NCBI GenBank assembly: GCA_034769895.1
Contig: CM068367.1
Coordinates: forward strand, 121,185,927 to 121,249,926
Length of the DNA stretch: 64,000 bases
DNA from: Magicicada septendecula
Lineage: Eukaryota; Arthropoda; Insecta; Hemiptera; Cicadidae
Direction of reading: 5' to 3'
Numbering within the stretch: the stretch's first letter is position 1; every line of letters starts with the position of its first letter. The notes under the pieces are model-generated. The model was not told where the DNA came from, searched no databases, and saw nothing but the letters and a program-made list of their open reading frames with translations. Positions 25,215 to 37,424 of the stretch are shown in pieces. Made by a program: the position numbers and the translations under genes.

Positions 25215-26243
25215 TAATTAATAAATATTTTATAAAGTACTAACGTGATGTTTCCCTTATTTCAAACAAAGTACCGAGAAATATGCTCATACTGCATGGT
25301 GCTGGAAACGCATTTCAAATAAACAAAAAGCATCTTAATAGGACAATTACACAGACAGGAAAGAGCAGAATGAGCTGTACAGAGACAGGAAGGCCAAAAT
25401 AAGAATCAGGTTTTTCAGCAGTAAACGTAGTAAAATGTCAAATATAATTTTTAACTGTAACAAATTTAATATAAATTACGGTTATTACGTTGCATCCAGT
25501 TATTTTTCGTTAGAATAAGCATAAAAACATAACCAGCAGCCGACAGCAATAAAACATTCATCACTGCACGTCACACAGTGGTAACAGCAAATAACTGTAA
25601 CGAAAAAACCCTGCTATACGCGTGTGTATGTGTAAAAACGCGGATTTGGTATTCTCCGTTTTATCGCACATTTTTATTCGTGTTGCTCGTTATTTCTTTC
25701 CGTGCGTTTTATCAGTTAATTATCATTTTCTGGTCTCCGGTCTTCTTAATGGACTGTAACGAATAACGTATCCGGTCGCTTGTAAATATTTCAAGAATTA
25801 CTTTCTTTTTGCAAAAAAAAGAATCTCTCACCCATGCACTAACGCACACGCAAAAGTAATCTCGGATTTGGTGGTGTCGAGCCCGCGGGGCGAGGCGTAT
25901 AGCCGTATATCTTTCATCGGATTTCCCACAGCGACCACTTCTCACAATTTAACTGTGGACGCATCCGGTTAATTTTATTTTAATTAACTGTAAAAGTCCT
26001 ATTTGGGTCCAATGTTAGATATTTCTACAGCTTTACAGATTTGTTCTGTCCTTCCTTAATCTCTCCTCTTCGCCATCATGATAATAACAATCGCCAACTT
26101 CGTGTTCTTCCCTTTCCTGTTCTCACTCTTCTTTTTTCTTCTTCTTTTACCTACTAAAAAATTCCTTCCACAGTATCAGAGAACATGTGCTGAGCATGGA
26201 TCCATAATTGATCTGCGTAGGTGTTTTCCTTTAGGCCGCATCA
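25215..26243. other. Unassigned sequence
   Basis: No gene recognised. Frames of 62 and 77 aa overlap on opposite strands without support. Confidence 0.4.
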
Positions 26244-27713
26244 TGTAACGAGCAAAAATTTTAAAAATTTTAAATTTTCTCCTCGACGGAGTGTGTTCAC
26301 ACGGAGTTGTGTCAACGACTTCTAGTTGACGCAATAAATAAAACGTAATGTGAAGATGTCAGAGCAGCGTCGCTAACAAGACAATAGGAAGACGTTAAGT
26401 TCTACTCAGCTATAGAAATTGGATGTACGAGATGACAGGGAAAGTTTAACTAAGAATTATTACCCACAACAGCCGAGACAAAGCAGGAGAGGACACTCAC
26501 ACGTGTACTGGGAATTAAGGCAGATGTTCAGTCAGGTTACGTCAGAATACGAGGTACTGCAAAAAGGGGCAACAAGATGTTTACAAAGGAGCGGACGTAC
26601 TGCACTTTAAGAAACAATAAGTGAAGCAGAGAATGGACAGGACTCCAATCATGCTACGCAGCTGGAGATAACGTCTAAGTGTCAGACGCAATTTACGAGT
26701 AGAAAGTTAGGGTGACTTCACCAGCTCACAGATGTCCAAAATTATTAATAGTTACAAAAAAGGGGTGTAAGAGAGAACAATACTTCGGAAGGACCCGAGA
26801 ACAGATGAAGGCAACTCAGAAAAACACTGCGTATACCTCAAACAAAAGAGTGATCGACAAGCGTATAATAGCTAGAGATTCTACGAAATAGGTCAACGTT
26901 CGACAGAACAAAATCTGGGGGATGTCTGGCAACCTATCAGAAGACAAGACCTGCGAAGAACACTGGTGGAGAGGACAGTTTCCATAGTAACCAAAAGCAA
27001 AGACGTATCAGAGGAAAGATAACGTAGAGTCCTAACGTAGTGGGACAAACTATTCCGAGAAAATTAAAAACTGACCTATCACGAGTAAGGAAAGGCGTGA
27101 ACAGCACGGAAGACGAAATTTGAGTAGGGACGAATTGATAAAACTATATGTCCAACACAGGGACGAGGCCAGTCTACTTTAATTTTCGAAGCCAGTTTTA
27201 CTCTAATTTTTCAAGCAGTTCACATTAAATTTTCAGACTAGTATATTCTAATTTTCGGAGAGTATATCTCAAGTTTCGGAAGTTAGTACATCAAAATCGT
27301 GAATTAACGGACTTAGTGAAATCGTCATGTCATAATAGTCAGACTTTGTGATCTTCTAATAGTGAATTTCAAAGTGCGATGTAACGGACTCAGGTAGTAA
27401 TCATTTAAAGCGAACAATACAATCGCGACACGTACAAATATCATTACTTGTGTCTTGTACAAATAGACGAACTTAAAATTAGTCAGTGCTACTACATCTC
27501 ATAAAACGTTATAGAACATGAAACATTTGAACGAACTAATCTAATCACACATACACTGATAGAAGGTGATATAAGTGGCGAACAGACATAAACGTTATTA
27601 ATGTTAAAATGAACATACAACACTCATTTTAAAATGAATTACTCAAACGACCACTAAATCCATTACTTATTTACACAACTATACTTCGACGCGAGTGATC
27701 GTGGGTGTGTACA
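26244..27713 (+). repeat. 1.45-kb dispersed repeat, copy 1
   Basis: Begins TGTAACGAGCAAAAATTTT and ends at ...GATCGTGG plus about nine bases; a nearly identical direct copy lies at 58647-60087. Homology starts and stops sharply and the flanks are unrelated. Ends of TGT...ACA form suggest a long terminal repeat, but no flanking 4-6 bp duplication is visible at either copy. Near the start are two small hairpins (CTCCTCG/CGGAG with GTGTG/CACAC, and GTCAAC/GTTGAC). A 63-codon frame without ATG (26419-26610) survives in both copies, and further fragments suggest an ancestral basic, charged protein now broken. The family is not recognised. Confidence 0.75.
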
Positions 27714-28779
27714 AGTGTTTGTGATATCGACGGCAGTCAACGAGATGTGTCTTTATGTCATCATCACCGCAAAGACCGGACATCACTGGACACTAAACGG
27801 ATATTCCATAAAACTCAAGTAACCATTATTTAATTATTACTTTAAGTTGCTGCTACTGACCTGATTCTTTCAAAGAATTCCTACCCTGGGAAATTAAAAA
27901 TTAACGTAATGAATATAATTTAGAATTAAAAGTATAATTAACGAATATGTTAACAAAAACTATCTGGGATTAATGAACGCATCAATAATTAGAATTTGAA
28001 TTGTTATATCATATGATTTATGTATGTATGTCTTCTTTATTTCAGCGAATATTTAAATTAGAACTTGTTTTATTGAAAAATATGTGTGTATTTACAGGTG
28101 CAACGACGTTTTTATATGTATGATTATAATTTACTATGAATGAATAATAAATTAGTTATTTAAGTTGATTCTACATATGCGTTTATTATTACAGATAACC
28201 CAGATGTTAACTTAATCTTTAAAAATCACGAAGTAATTTTCAAGAGTTTCTTTTGCTCAGTAATGTAAATTGAATTTACAATACTAATTATTAACTGATA
28301 TCATTTGTTGAGCTATAAATAATTAGAATAATAAACATATGATTAATTATGTTAATCACAAAGTAATTAATTTATGCAAGTAATTTGCATAATAATCATT
28401 GTAATCATAAACGAGATATTGTTCATTCCGACCAAGACAGCCGGATAAACTCCATAACGTTTGGACAGAATCTCATAGCTAAAAGAGGAAGGAGAAATAT
28501 AACAAGGAGAAAGAAGAAAAGTAAGCATAAGAAGAGAACAAGAAGTAAGCTGGAAGAGGAACAGGGCATATAAATAAGAAGACGAAGAAGGAATTAATGC
28601 AGAGTAGAGAAAGGAAAATAAACAAGAGAAGAACAAGAAGTCAATGTAGGAAGAATAAATAACCGGAGATGTTAGTCTTTAAATGAGGTGTCTCCCATCC
28701 CTTGATGTCACTTGCCGGGTCACTTTGTACGAAAATTAAAACGTTTCAGGAAAACAAAATATATTTATGACAACCAGTA
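27714..28779. other. Unassigned AT-rich DNA
   Basis: No gene recognised. Purine-rich AAGAAGA sequence at 28480-28640 gives Lys/Arg-rich or, on the other strand, Ser/Leu-rich frames that look like low complexity. Confidence 0.4.
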
Positions 28780-29410
28780 CAGCGTTAGTTACATCAACCG
28801 TTGATTACCAATAAAATACACCATGAGCGAGTTCGAAAATTTCAGTATTTGGGAACAACCTTGAATCATGAGTATAATCGCAGCGTTGAAGTGTACAAGA
28901 GAACAGAAATGGTGAAAACTGCATTTACAAAAATGAAAATACCTCTCAACGATGACAGTCCGAACTTAGGTTTGAGGATTCGTATAATGCGTTGACACCA
29001 CTTTTGGACTTACTCCATGGACGGATGCACACGTCACAACAGCATGGTATTAAGCCAAGGCTTTTAAAATTTAGACAGGCCTAAATCGAAGGATTCTCAA
29101 AATGTCGGTGGCGAGGGTGTAGCGTAATTAAGGTTTACGGGTAGCTGACAAAGAAAAGTAAGTGACTTTTAGTATTTAGAGAAGAAATTCACAGTCCGTT
29201 GGATTCGATTTGCGAGGACTCGAATATGTAGCTCTACAGCTCATACTGCAGAGTAAAATCGAAGGCAAAAGGTTATTTAAACGAAGAAGAACTTCGTGGA
29301 TTGGAAACCTGTGAGAACGGTTCGAGAACACATCGATAGACTTGTTCAAGGCAGGTGTACCGAAGGTCAGGATAGCCCAGATGATTGCCAATCACCACCG
29401 AGAGACAGCA
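28780..29410 (+). pseudogene. LINE reverse transcriptase C-terminal fragment, family B copy 1
   Basis: The first frame reads ERVRKFQYLGTTLNHEYNRS then KRTEMVKTAFTKMKI, the conserved block 'KYLGT.I..D...EI..RI..A..AF.KM' after the RT palm. After stops and shifts come YVALQLILQSKIEGKRL, RRRTSWIGN and LFKAGVPKVRIAQMIANHHR, the usual order at the C-terminus of this insect LINE family. The palm motif YADD and endonuclease are missing. The fragment is tail-to-tail with the minus-strand LINE at 29985-30625. It is dead, with many lesions. Confidence 0.85.
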
Positions 29411-29984
29411 CCACAAGAAAAAAAAAACCGTTTCGGTTTCTACAGCGAATTCATCCTCAGTGGCGTGGTTTTGTTCTCAGTATGTCGACTGCCAATTCAA
29501 CGACAGAACGTAGAGTTAACACGCTGAGGCAACGACCACTCCAGTGAGGGGCCCACTTCAATAATGGGCGCCGAAACATCTGGTTTTAATGGGCCATCTC
29601 TCAGCAACCAAGGCAGGTTTAACATCAACCGACTTCGCCCGTAAAAGTTGAAATGTTTTGAGCTCCCATCCCTGTCATACGAAAAGACAATCACAACATT
29701 CTCTGAAAACAGACCTGTCGATTTCATCCTCAAGAACACAGTCATTCCATAAAATCTTCCTCGAAATATATACAAAACGTGCTTCTATTTGTATGTAGAT
29801 TACCACAAATTAATTGTACCCTATACGTAGCAATGAAGCAATAAATAAATTAATTGAAAGCTCCGGTGTAGTTTCTGTTCGACCGAATCACAAGATGCAA
29901 ATGATGGACGTTCAAAACGAACAATTTGCAACCCAAATATTTCTTATGCCTGTTCAGTCACCATAAAGTCGTATTAAATTTGTT
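29411..29984. other. Unassigned sequence between two LINE fragments
   Basis: No gene recognised. Moderately GC-rich frames of 92 aa (minus) and 83 aa (plus) overlap but show no domain. It contains ACCGTTTCGGTTTCTACAGC at 29427, a palindromic-looking repeat module of unknown family. Confidence 0.4.
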
Positions 29985-30625
29985 CCTATCTCGTGGAAGG
30001 TCTTCTAATGTCACATTTACCCAATGTTAAAATTATATTTCTCTTGTAAGCCTATTTTCGCCCATGCGGTCGTCGACGTGTTCCCGTCATATGTGTCTAT
30101 AATCATCTAGTCGTTGCTTCAACTGTGGTTAACTAGTTCCGGATTTCGTCACTACTAATTCTATCCAACCGTCTACAGCCTTTGACTTCTTAAGATCTTT
30201 CAACTGCTTGAATTTTTGAGTTCTCTCTCTCTCTCTGTAGGAAGTCGGTTCTCACTGGCGTACATCGACCATGGTTTTTACAGTCTTCTCTCTTTACGTG
30301 TTTTATTTCCTAATCTTTTGTCTAATGTGACCTCATGTATTAATCTCTGACGTTCTCTTTCTATTTCACGTTGTTTGTGAAAGCTGGTATTCGATGATAA
30401 GTAGCTAACAAAAATCTGTAATACTTGCCCCACAGAATAAGCCATGCCTCGTTACATCTTAGCGTATTGGTTCTTTCCTTGAAATGCCAAAATTTTAGTT
30501 TTCTGTGCTGATAGCCTGTTTCTAGATAATATTCCTATTTCTCAGACTGTCTAGGCCAATGTTTGCAGGTCGATTTCATTCGCCTGAATTATTGTTAAAT
30601 CATCTGTAAACGTTTAAAATAGTGT
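29985..30625 (-). pseudogene. LINE reverse transcriptase fragment with palm motif
   Basis: The minus strand starts with FTDDLTIIQANEIDLQTLA (box at about 30612-30592), the YADD catalytic region of an RT palm with Tyr-Ala changed to Phe-Thr and both Asp kept. KTKILAFQGK, the standard 'KTK.M.F.GK' block, follows. Further down come NKTRKERRL and degenerate VDGWIELVVTKSG and REHVDDRM, matching the RRDRIRN and EHVERM blocks. Several stops and shifts are present. The 5' part is absent. Confidence 0.75.
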
Positions 30626-31534
30626 TGAACTGAAAGGTTAACGTTCAAACGCAGCTTAAGGTGGTGTTTTATTTATTTATTTACTTTTCTCCGTGTACTA
30701 CTTTCTTCCATGTTCTGATTATATCATCTACGAACGTATGTGTATGTCACTTAGAAATTACTGACTCGGTACTGTGGGGAATGTACCACGCAAAGTAGCC
30801 TCTGCTTTTAATATATAGGCCTACCTTTCATATTAGCAAATATTGATCATAATCTAAAAAAAAAAACCTAATTACTCTTTAATTACAGCTTATAAAATAC
30901 ACGGATATTAAGTCACACGCACGATGTGCGAGCAAATTAACTTTTATTTACGTGAATATACAAAAAAAAGAATTGTTAATTTCCATTCGCACGTTACAAA
31001 CCACTTTAAATAATGATCATAATAATAATTCCGCTTGACACAAAACCGCTCACAGACCCTAATGAAATACGATAATGCTGGGCCCGACGTTATCGCCAGG
31101 TGAAACACCTGTTGTTGGTTATAATAACGGCCAACAAGAAAATCCGTCCGCTCCACTGGTCATACCGTACCTTGGGTTGGTGGTGGTGGACATTCAAAGT
31201 TTATTGGACGTGACAACGGATGCCTGGCCGACTGGAAAATGGAAGATGTGCGCAAGAGAATACTTCTAAATCTGTCTCCGTTGTGCCAGTCCTTGAGGGA
31301 GAGCACTTATATAAATTAATTATTGTATCTCGCTTTTCCTTGAAAGTAAGCTTTTTTATTTTTATACAGGCTCAAATCTATAATCAAATACTGCAGCAAG
31401 AATACATTTTTCAAGTAAGTGATACGTATTTCGATATTGTAGAATCGTCACAATAAACTTAAAAAAACAACTGAATATTGATCACACACACACACACACA
31501 CACATGTATGTAGGCCTATGTATAAGTTTATTAC
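30626..31534. other. Unassigned sequence, with (CA)n at 31483-31503
   Basis: No gene recognised. A 64-codon plus frame at 31075-31269 is Pro/Gly/Val-rich but has no recognisable domain; it stops without a convincing splice donor. Confidence 0.4.
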
Positions 31535-32300
31535 TGAGATTAAAGTTAGCAACGTCCGTTACGCGGATGATATCGTGGTAATAGCCGAGACCTTTAACAG
31601 ATTATGGACGCTATTAACTCAGAAAGTGAGAAATAGGGGATCGAAATTAACGTTAATAAAACTAAATTTATGGTTATAAGTAAAACGGATGTAGGGCCAA
31701 TTCAACTTTACCTAGATCATAAGAGCTAGAAAGAGTAAACCACTTCAAATCTTCTCTGCTGAATCAATCAATCCTTGAATCCCGGTGAGGAGATCAAAGC
31801 AAGAATCGAATTGGCTCGGTTTGCGTTACTCAAACTAAAATCACTTCTCATTAACAGAACACAGGGCCTCCGTCACAGAGAGAGGTCTGTTAATGCTATG
31901 TGTGGTCCGTCCTCTTATACGCATGTGAAACATGGAACACTAACACAAAATACCAGAAATCGGATTAATGCTTTTGAAATGTGGCTTTGTAGACGCCTAT
32001 TGAGAATTTCTTGGGCAAGCTAGACTAAAAAAGATACCGTAGGCCTACTTAACAGAATGGGACATGAACCCCAATTACTTGCAACTCTCAACAGAAAAAA
32101 AAATTTGCATACTTGGGACATATACAAAAAAGACCCCGATATGGTCTACTAATACTCAGTCTAAATCGGAAAAGAGAAGGTAAAAAATGGATTGGTCGGA
32201 AAAACTATCTTGACTCCTTAACCTCCGACAGTGGTCAGGCCTTGCGCTCTCTGCACAAGACCAAGAAAAATATAAATACGTAATTGAAATGTAAGTTGTC
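31535..32300 (+). pseudogene. LINE reverse transcriptase fragment, family B copy 2
   Basis: The plus strand keeps VRYADDIVVIAET (31556-31594), an intact RT catalytic YADD box. After shifts come ARIELARFALLKLKSLLINR and RNRINAFEMWLCRRLLRISW, the hallmark 'RI.AFEMW.YRR.LRI.W' block, then tail remnants. The order matches the LINE at 28780-29410, so both probably belong to one family. Several frameshifts and stops (for example TAG after RISWAS) kill it. The element is 5'-truncated just before the palm, and (CA)n precedes it. Confidence 0.85.
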
Positions 32301-33840
32301 AACGCCTGGTTAGGCAGGACATTAAAAGGAGAAGAATGGTTGAATGATTGATATGAATGAAAATGATTAAATGAAATTAAACGTACAGTGTTGAAAATTA
32401 ACCAGACTTAATTCCACAGAAAACGTCGCGACTCAAGACATTTCGATGTATTCCCTCTTCAGGCACATAGTTTTAATGGACGTGCTAAATCTCTCTTCCC
32501 TATATAATTATACGTCAATTTTAACTGTTTACAGTTCTGCAAATTACATTTCCTGACCTGTAAAAATTTCGTTTAAAGTGTATCCTTGTTACAACTTATA
32601 CACAACACACATACACAGAACTGAATGCAGTAAATTACATAAAGACTCAGTTTTCATTGGTATATATTTATAACTGTATAATACAGTGGAAACACTACAT
32701 AGTCACAATGGATTATTTTTCTTTCACTTGAACAGTTTCGAACGTTTGGAAATGGTTTGTACACTAACTTGATAAACTTGCTTTTCTCCACATATAAAAT
32801 TATTAGGTCTACTATTATTTTAAATGAGCTACCAAAATGTACTTATTCACAGGAAACACTTTTTGCCAATCGTTAAGACATATTTGTGCCAATAGTGAAT
32901 CTTGTTAACCTATTGTCTATAGAATCTGTTTGGCTTAGTTTGTTGCCAAAACAATAGAGTTATTTTTCTTTTTGAGTATTTTCAATGGTTAGTGTTTTAA
33001 AAACTCTGTTAAGTTCCTTTGTTAGGGTGTAAAATTTACTCTGTATTTTACATTTGTATGTATGTGGATTTTCACATGTCTACATAACACAATACTTTTG
33101 TATTTCGTGTTATTAATGCCTGTAAATTTATGTCCTTTATTAATGGATTATGTTATGACAACTAGGTTACAAATGTTCACTTGTTATACTCATTCTAATA
33201 TTAAAAGTGGCGTTTATCAGTTGTTTTCGTTTGGCCTAACATTTATACAGGCTATTCAAGAGAATGAGTAAAATTTTGTGGCAGCGATATTTCCCTGGCT
33301 ACCTGCCCTAATGCCCTAAAGGTAGACAAGTTAGGTATCATTCGAAAAATCCTGGCAAGCGGTTGCGCTTTTCGCGTTCCAAGTCGTCCACGTCTATTTC
33401 AGGTTCAAAAGTTATCAGTCGTTCTTTGCTGAAACTTTGATCAAATAATTTATTAAAACACTATATTTACAAAAAAAAAATCAACTTTTGTATTCCCGCT
33501 ACAAGATAAACAAATCAGTACTATCTAATACTTAAAATTTAATGACTTGGTTCAGTTGTTCGTAAAATTTCAAAACTGTTGTTTAATTTTGGTCACTGAT
33601 TTCTGGTCACAAAATGATTTTCACCAGTTCACAGCATTTAAAAAGGCCATTCCTCCAACATGCAAGAACTGTCCTTTGTCACCGTGGAAGCGTGCGTGCG
33701 CGCATGCGGTTAAATTGCTAAAAACCCCATTTACTTATAGATATACGACATTAGAGATTTGCTCAAGGCTATCTCAGTTTTAAAAGGTTAGTACTACCGA
33801 TTGGGCCTATTGTTTGGCTGGAAGTCGTTAAAAACCATCG
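32301..33840. other. Unassigned AT-rich DNA
   Basis: No gene recognised. Frames of 69 and 78 aa lack domains. Confidence 0.4.
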
Positions 33841-33844
33841 ACCC

Positions 33845-33915
33845 TCAGACGGTTTCGAGCCTGTGAAACCAGGTTTTGTACTTGAAAGCGAGTGCTCTCA
33901 CTGCCGTGCCATTCC
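33845..33915 (-). repeat. tRNA-like promoter block (candidate SINE head)
   Basis: The minus strand reads GGCACGGCAGTGAGAGCACT, resembling a tRNA D-arm/A box. About 30 bases later comes AGGCTCGAAACC, one or two changes from the B box GGTTCGAAWCC. The spacing fits a tRNA-derived SINE head. A proper acceptor stem and anticodon arm are not visible, so it is not called as a tRNA gene. No second copy occurs in the window. Confidence 0.35.
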
Positions 33916-35169
33916 ATATTCGTTTATAAAAAATGAATCACTATTAAGCCTGGATGACACTTTTTTCTTATCTGCATAATCCGCTCTCCCTTCAGTATCT
34001 GTTGTTCCGTGATCTTATTTCGGAAACTGATAAAAATTCATAATATTTTTTCTACGCTTTACAAAGTCGACAACTAAAAACCGACGTCGACGTGTTTTTA
34101 TTTTTAAATTTATGTCTTGTAATTCTATTCCAAGTTCAAAAACAACAATATTTTTCTTAAAATCGTGCGACAAAAACGAGGGTTGAAAGTAAATGAAATA
34201 AACGAGACTGCCGCTGCTTACCGGGAAGTTTTCAAGATTTATTCCGAGGGAAGTGGAAAAGTTGCTTGTCGCGTCGTACTCCGCTCCAGTCTCAGCGTGG
34301 CGTATACCGTCCGCCAGCGCACCGGCGGCTGCATCGACTCCGCGATAACTTTTCAAATCTGATTAACATAGTAAATTCATTCATACCGTCTTTGACTCCT
34401 CCACGTTGGATCAAAGAACGGGACCGACTGCACGTTACCCTACCCCTTGCGGCCGCATTCCCGCAGGATTTTCCTACAGCATACATAATATATCCCGCAG
34501 ATTTACATGTTATTTAAATTTATCCCAGTCGACTACAAATGCTAGGCAGTCGACGTCGGAGATATACAGTTACCATAGGTATGCAAAAGCTTATCAGCGA
34601 TCCGGTTTTAACACTGTAAGTCTGCACTGAGGGGACGACAGCGTTCCTACCACTCTGCCGCATTCCACGCCCACTGAATTAACACATCAGAACGAGACGT
34701 AAGAAGAAACTTATCGACAGAAAACGGGAAAACCGGTTCATGCAATTGATGTAGACGAGGTCCAGTAATAAATCCAACGACAAACGACTCACTGGTGTAC
34801 TTCAACAGCAACCGTGGTAGTAGTAAGTGTATTTGTTTAATACGCTGACGATACAAATTCAATGAACGCCAGTATCGAGGGTGAACAAATCAGAAGCGAG
34901 CTCAGAACAAACCACAAACATTTACCACAATGGTGTTGGTGCTTGTAGACAGACAGAGAAGCTTTGGACAATCATGAACCCCCATACTGCTTGAACCGCA
35001 GTGTTCAACTTAAGAGGAAAACTCGGTGTACACTTTGACCTTGAACTGACCACAAACCCGTACAATGTTTAAGCCGCAAAAATAAATACAGAGAAAAACT
35101 CGGTCGACACTTCTCTTTCTTCAGCACTACAGTCCAACGTGAGCCCTGGCTTCCAACACCAAATTTTCT
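33916..35169. other. Unassigned, locally GC-rich sequence
   Basis: 34150-34520 is richer in GC than its flanks and carries overlapping frames of 65-113 aa on both strands. None has a domain I recognise. Confidence 0.35.
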
Positions 35170-35610
35170 CCAAAGTCTCCTGTCCATTCCATCTCTTCTG
35201 AGATCTTCTAGCAACTATCCAACCATCTTCTCCTAGCTCGGCCCTTCTTTCTGCTTTTACAGACCTGCGCCCTCAGAATTTTCTTTGGCGTACGCTGATC
35301 ATCCATCCGCTCTAGGTGACCTAGCCATTGTATTCGTTGAGCTTTTATAAATCTTACAATGTCCTCATGATTCAGTGGATCATCTAGCTCCTGGTTATTT
35401 CTTATTCTCCAGTCGTCATCATCTTTAACCGGACAATCAACACGTCTTATGATGTTTCTTTCAAACCTTCTCAGTGTTTATTGTTCCTTTTTTTACCAGT
35501 GTCCATGTCTCGCCTCCATAAATAACAACCGGTCTGATAAGTGTCTTACATATTTTTATTTTTGTTTACGACTAATGAGTTTGCTTCTCAACAGTCTGCT
35601 GTTGGCATAG
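35170..35610 (-). pseudogene. LINE reverse transcriptase C-terminal fragment, family C copy 1
   Basis: The minus strand reads KTLIRPVVIYGGETWTL, then [46 protein letters not shown] and ARRRWLD. This is the complete order of conserved blocks after the RT palm in a common insect LINE. Only a few lesions separate the blocks, so decay is moderate. A fragment of the same family lies on the opposite strand at 39715-39880, sharing RIRNNQEID and [18 protein letters not shown]. The palm and endonuclease are absent. Confidence 0.85.
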
Positions 35611-37140
35611 TATGCCCCATTTCCTATTTGTAGCCTGTCACGTTGTTGTGTTTATGATCCCTTACTTGTGCTTGAACTGAACGGAAAATCAGACAATTTT
35701 TGGCACTCAAAAAACCCTCGTACTGGTTAAACACAAGATACGATGCACGCAAACGCCTTTTACACGGCACCACACCGGCCGCTGGAGCGAATAACAGGAT
35801 TGACGAAATCGCCACTATCGAGTATCCCAAAAGAAATCAGCTAAAAGCACACTGTAGAAAATAGTGACGCACAGAGAAAAAAAAACCACGTTCCCCTAAT
35901 GAAGAAGAATATCTTGAAAGTCGAGCAGAAGAAGAAAAACATGCATTCAAATTCAAAGAAGAACTGCTTGCGCTTCATAAGGAAGATTTTAAAATATTCA
36001 TTTGTAACTTAGATCTAAACAAATTTGTTTCGTATATATACGTACGAAATATCTATGTATATAAAGAAATCAAGGACGCATTTAAAGAGGCTGAACGGGT
36101 TCCAGCCTCCCGAAATTTCTAAAAGTTATAAAATAAAAATTTCTGAAATGCACATACCAACAGCATAAAATAATCGAGGTATAAATACATACAAAAAATT
36201 ACATCGTTAAATCTTTAAAACATGTACTCTCGAAAGTAACTCAGATAATGATTAACTGTATACACCATGACCAGTCAAAACAAAATTCTGTCGACCTCAT
36301 TTGGTTTTTTGTACGTGTAAGTGAGAAAAATTGTACATTGGTTTTCTGATTCCTTATTGAATAAATCTGTTCTCTAAAAAAGACACACGCACGTTTATAT
36401 GAGGTTTCTGTTGCACGTATGTAACGGATTTTCCACATGATCAATTCTTATTAAGACATACTTGACTTAATATGTAGAAATGCAGATATTTGCAAATATT
36501 TGTATGTAGATATGTAGAAATCGTGTATGTGTTAATGAGTTTTGCTCATGTTACAATTATATTATTTATGCATCACGAAAAATTCTAAATATAAAATTCT
36601 ATATACGCCCCTAAGAGATACATTGTGTGCGTTTTTTTAAGTCTGTGTAATTCTAAAATAAAAATAAATATTTTCGTTATTATTTTTATTTTAAAGCATT
36701 GAATGCTCGAGCCCGCGTGCGGATCACATTCAACCGATAAAAGTTTTATAATTAAATTTATTTAAATTCAACGTCCAGCAGGGAGGAGATGGGCGCATGC
36801 GTAACAGAATATTTAAAAATATCTACTTAAACGGTTAGAAAGTCATCGATATTTGTAACGGTCATAGAAGTGGTCGTGAACGGTCTGAAAATTAATTTGA
36901 AAAACCAGGCGTGACTGGACAGGCTGAAGCCAAAGCCGTGTTAACGAAAACAAGGAGGAGGAGGAGGAGCACAACATATGACAGCAGTAAGTGAAACAGG
37001 ACACCCACCCATCACCGTGCCGTATAATTACGACTATAATAAAGTAGCGTTTCTTTATAAAGCAAAACAGGACGGAAACAAGATTTAGCACCCCGTACAC
37101 GGACTTTGTTCCGTCGTCATCCCCTTTAGGAAGGCGGGGG
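35611..37140. other. Unassigned sequence
   Basis: No gene recognised; ends in a G run of about 13 bases near 37136-37148. Confidence 0.4.
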
Positions 37141-37182
37141 GGGGGGGGCAAGGGCTCGTCCAAACATCACCGCCACTTCACA

Positions 37183-37201
37183 TTAATATATATATATATA
37201 A
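37183..37201. repeat. Short (TA)n tract
   Basis: TA run of about 16 bp; a CT run follows at about 37397-37420. Confidence 0.85.
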
Positions 37202-37424
37202 CATCACGGTGGGAAAGTGGTGGTGGTGGAAGGAAGCGAGTAACAACTTATATAATAAAGCACACACACACAGCAGGCAAGCCGTGTTTCTTCCTTCATC
37301 ACAGCGCCAGCCAAGCACCACCATAACACAACACACGAACGTGTACCATCTGCTTCCCTCATCAAGGGAAAAAATAACCAACACGCACACCGACCTTCTC
37401 TCTCTCTCTCTCTCTCTCTCCTAA

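Noticed and set aside
34015..34356. 113-codon minus-strand frame
   Set aside because: No recognisable domain; opposite-strand frames are equally open.
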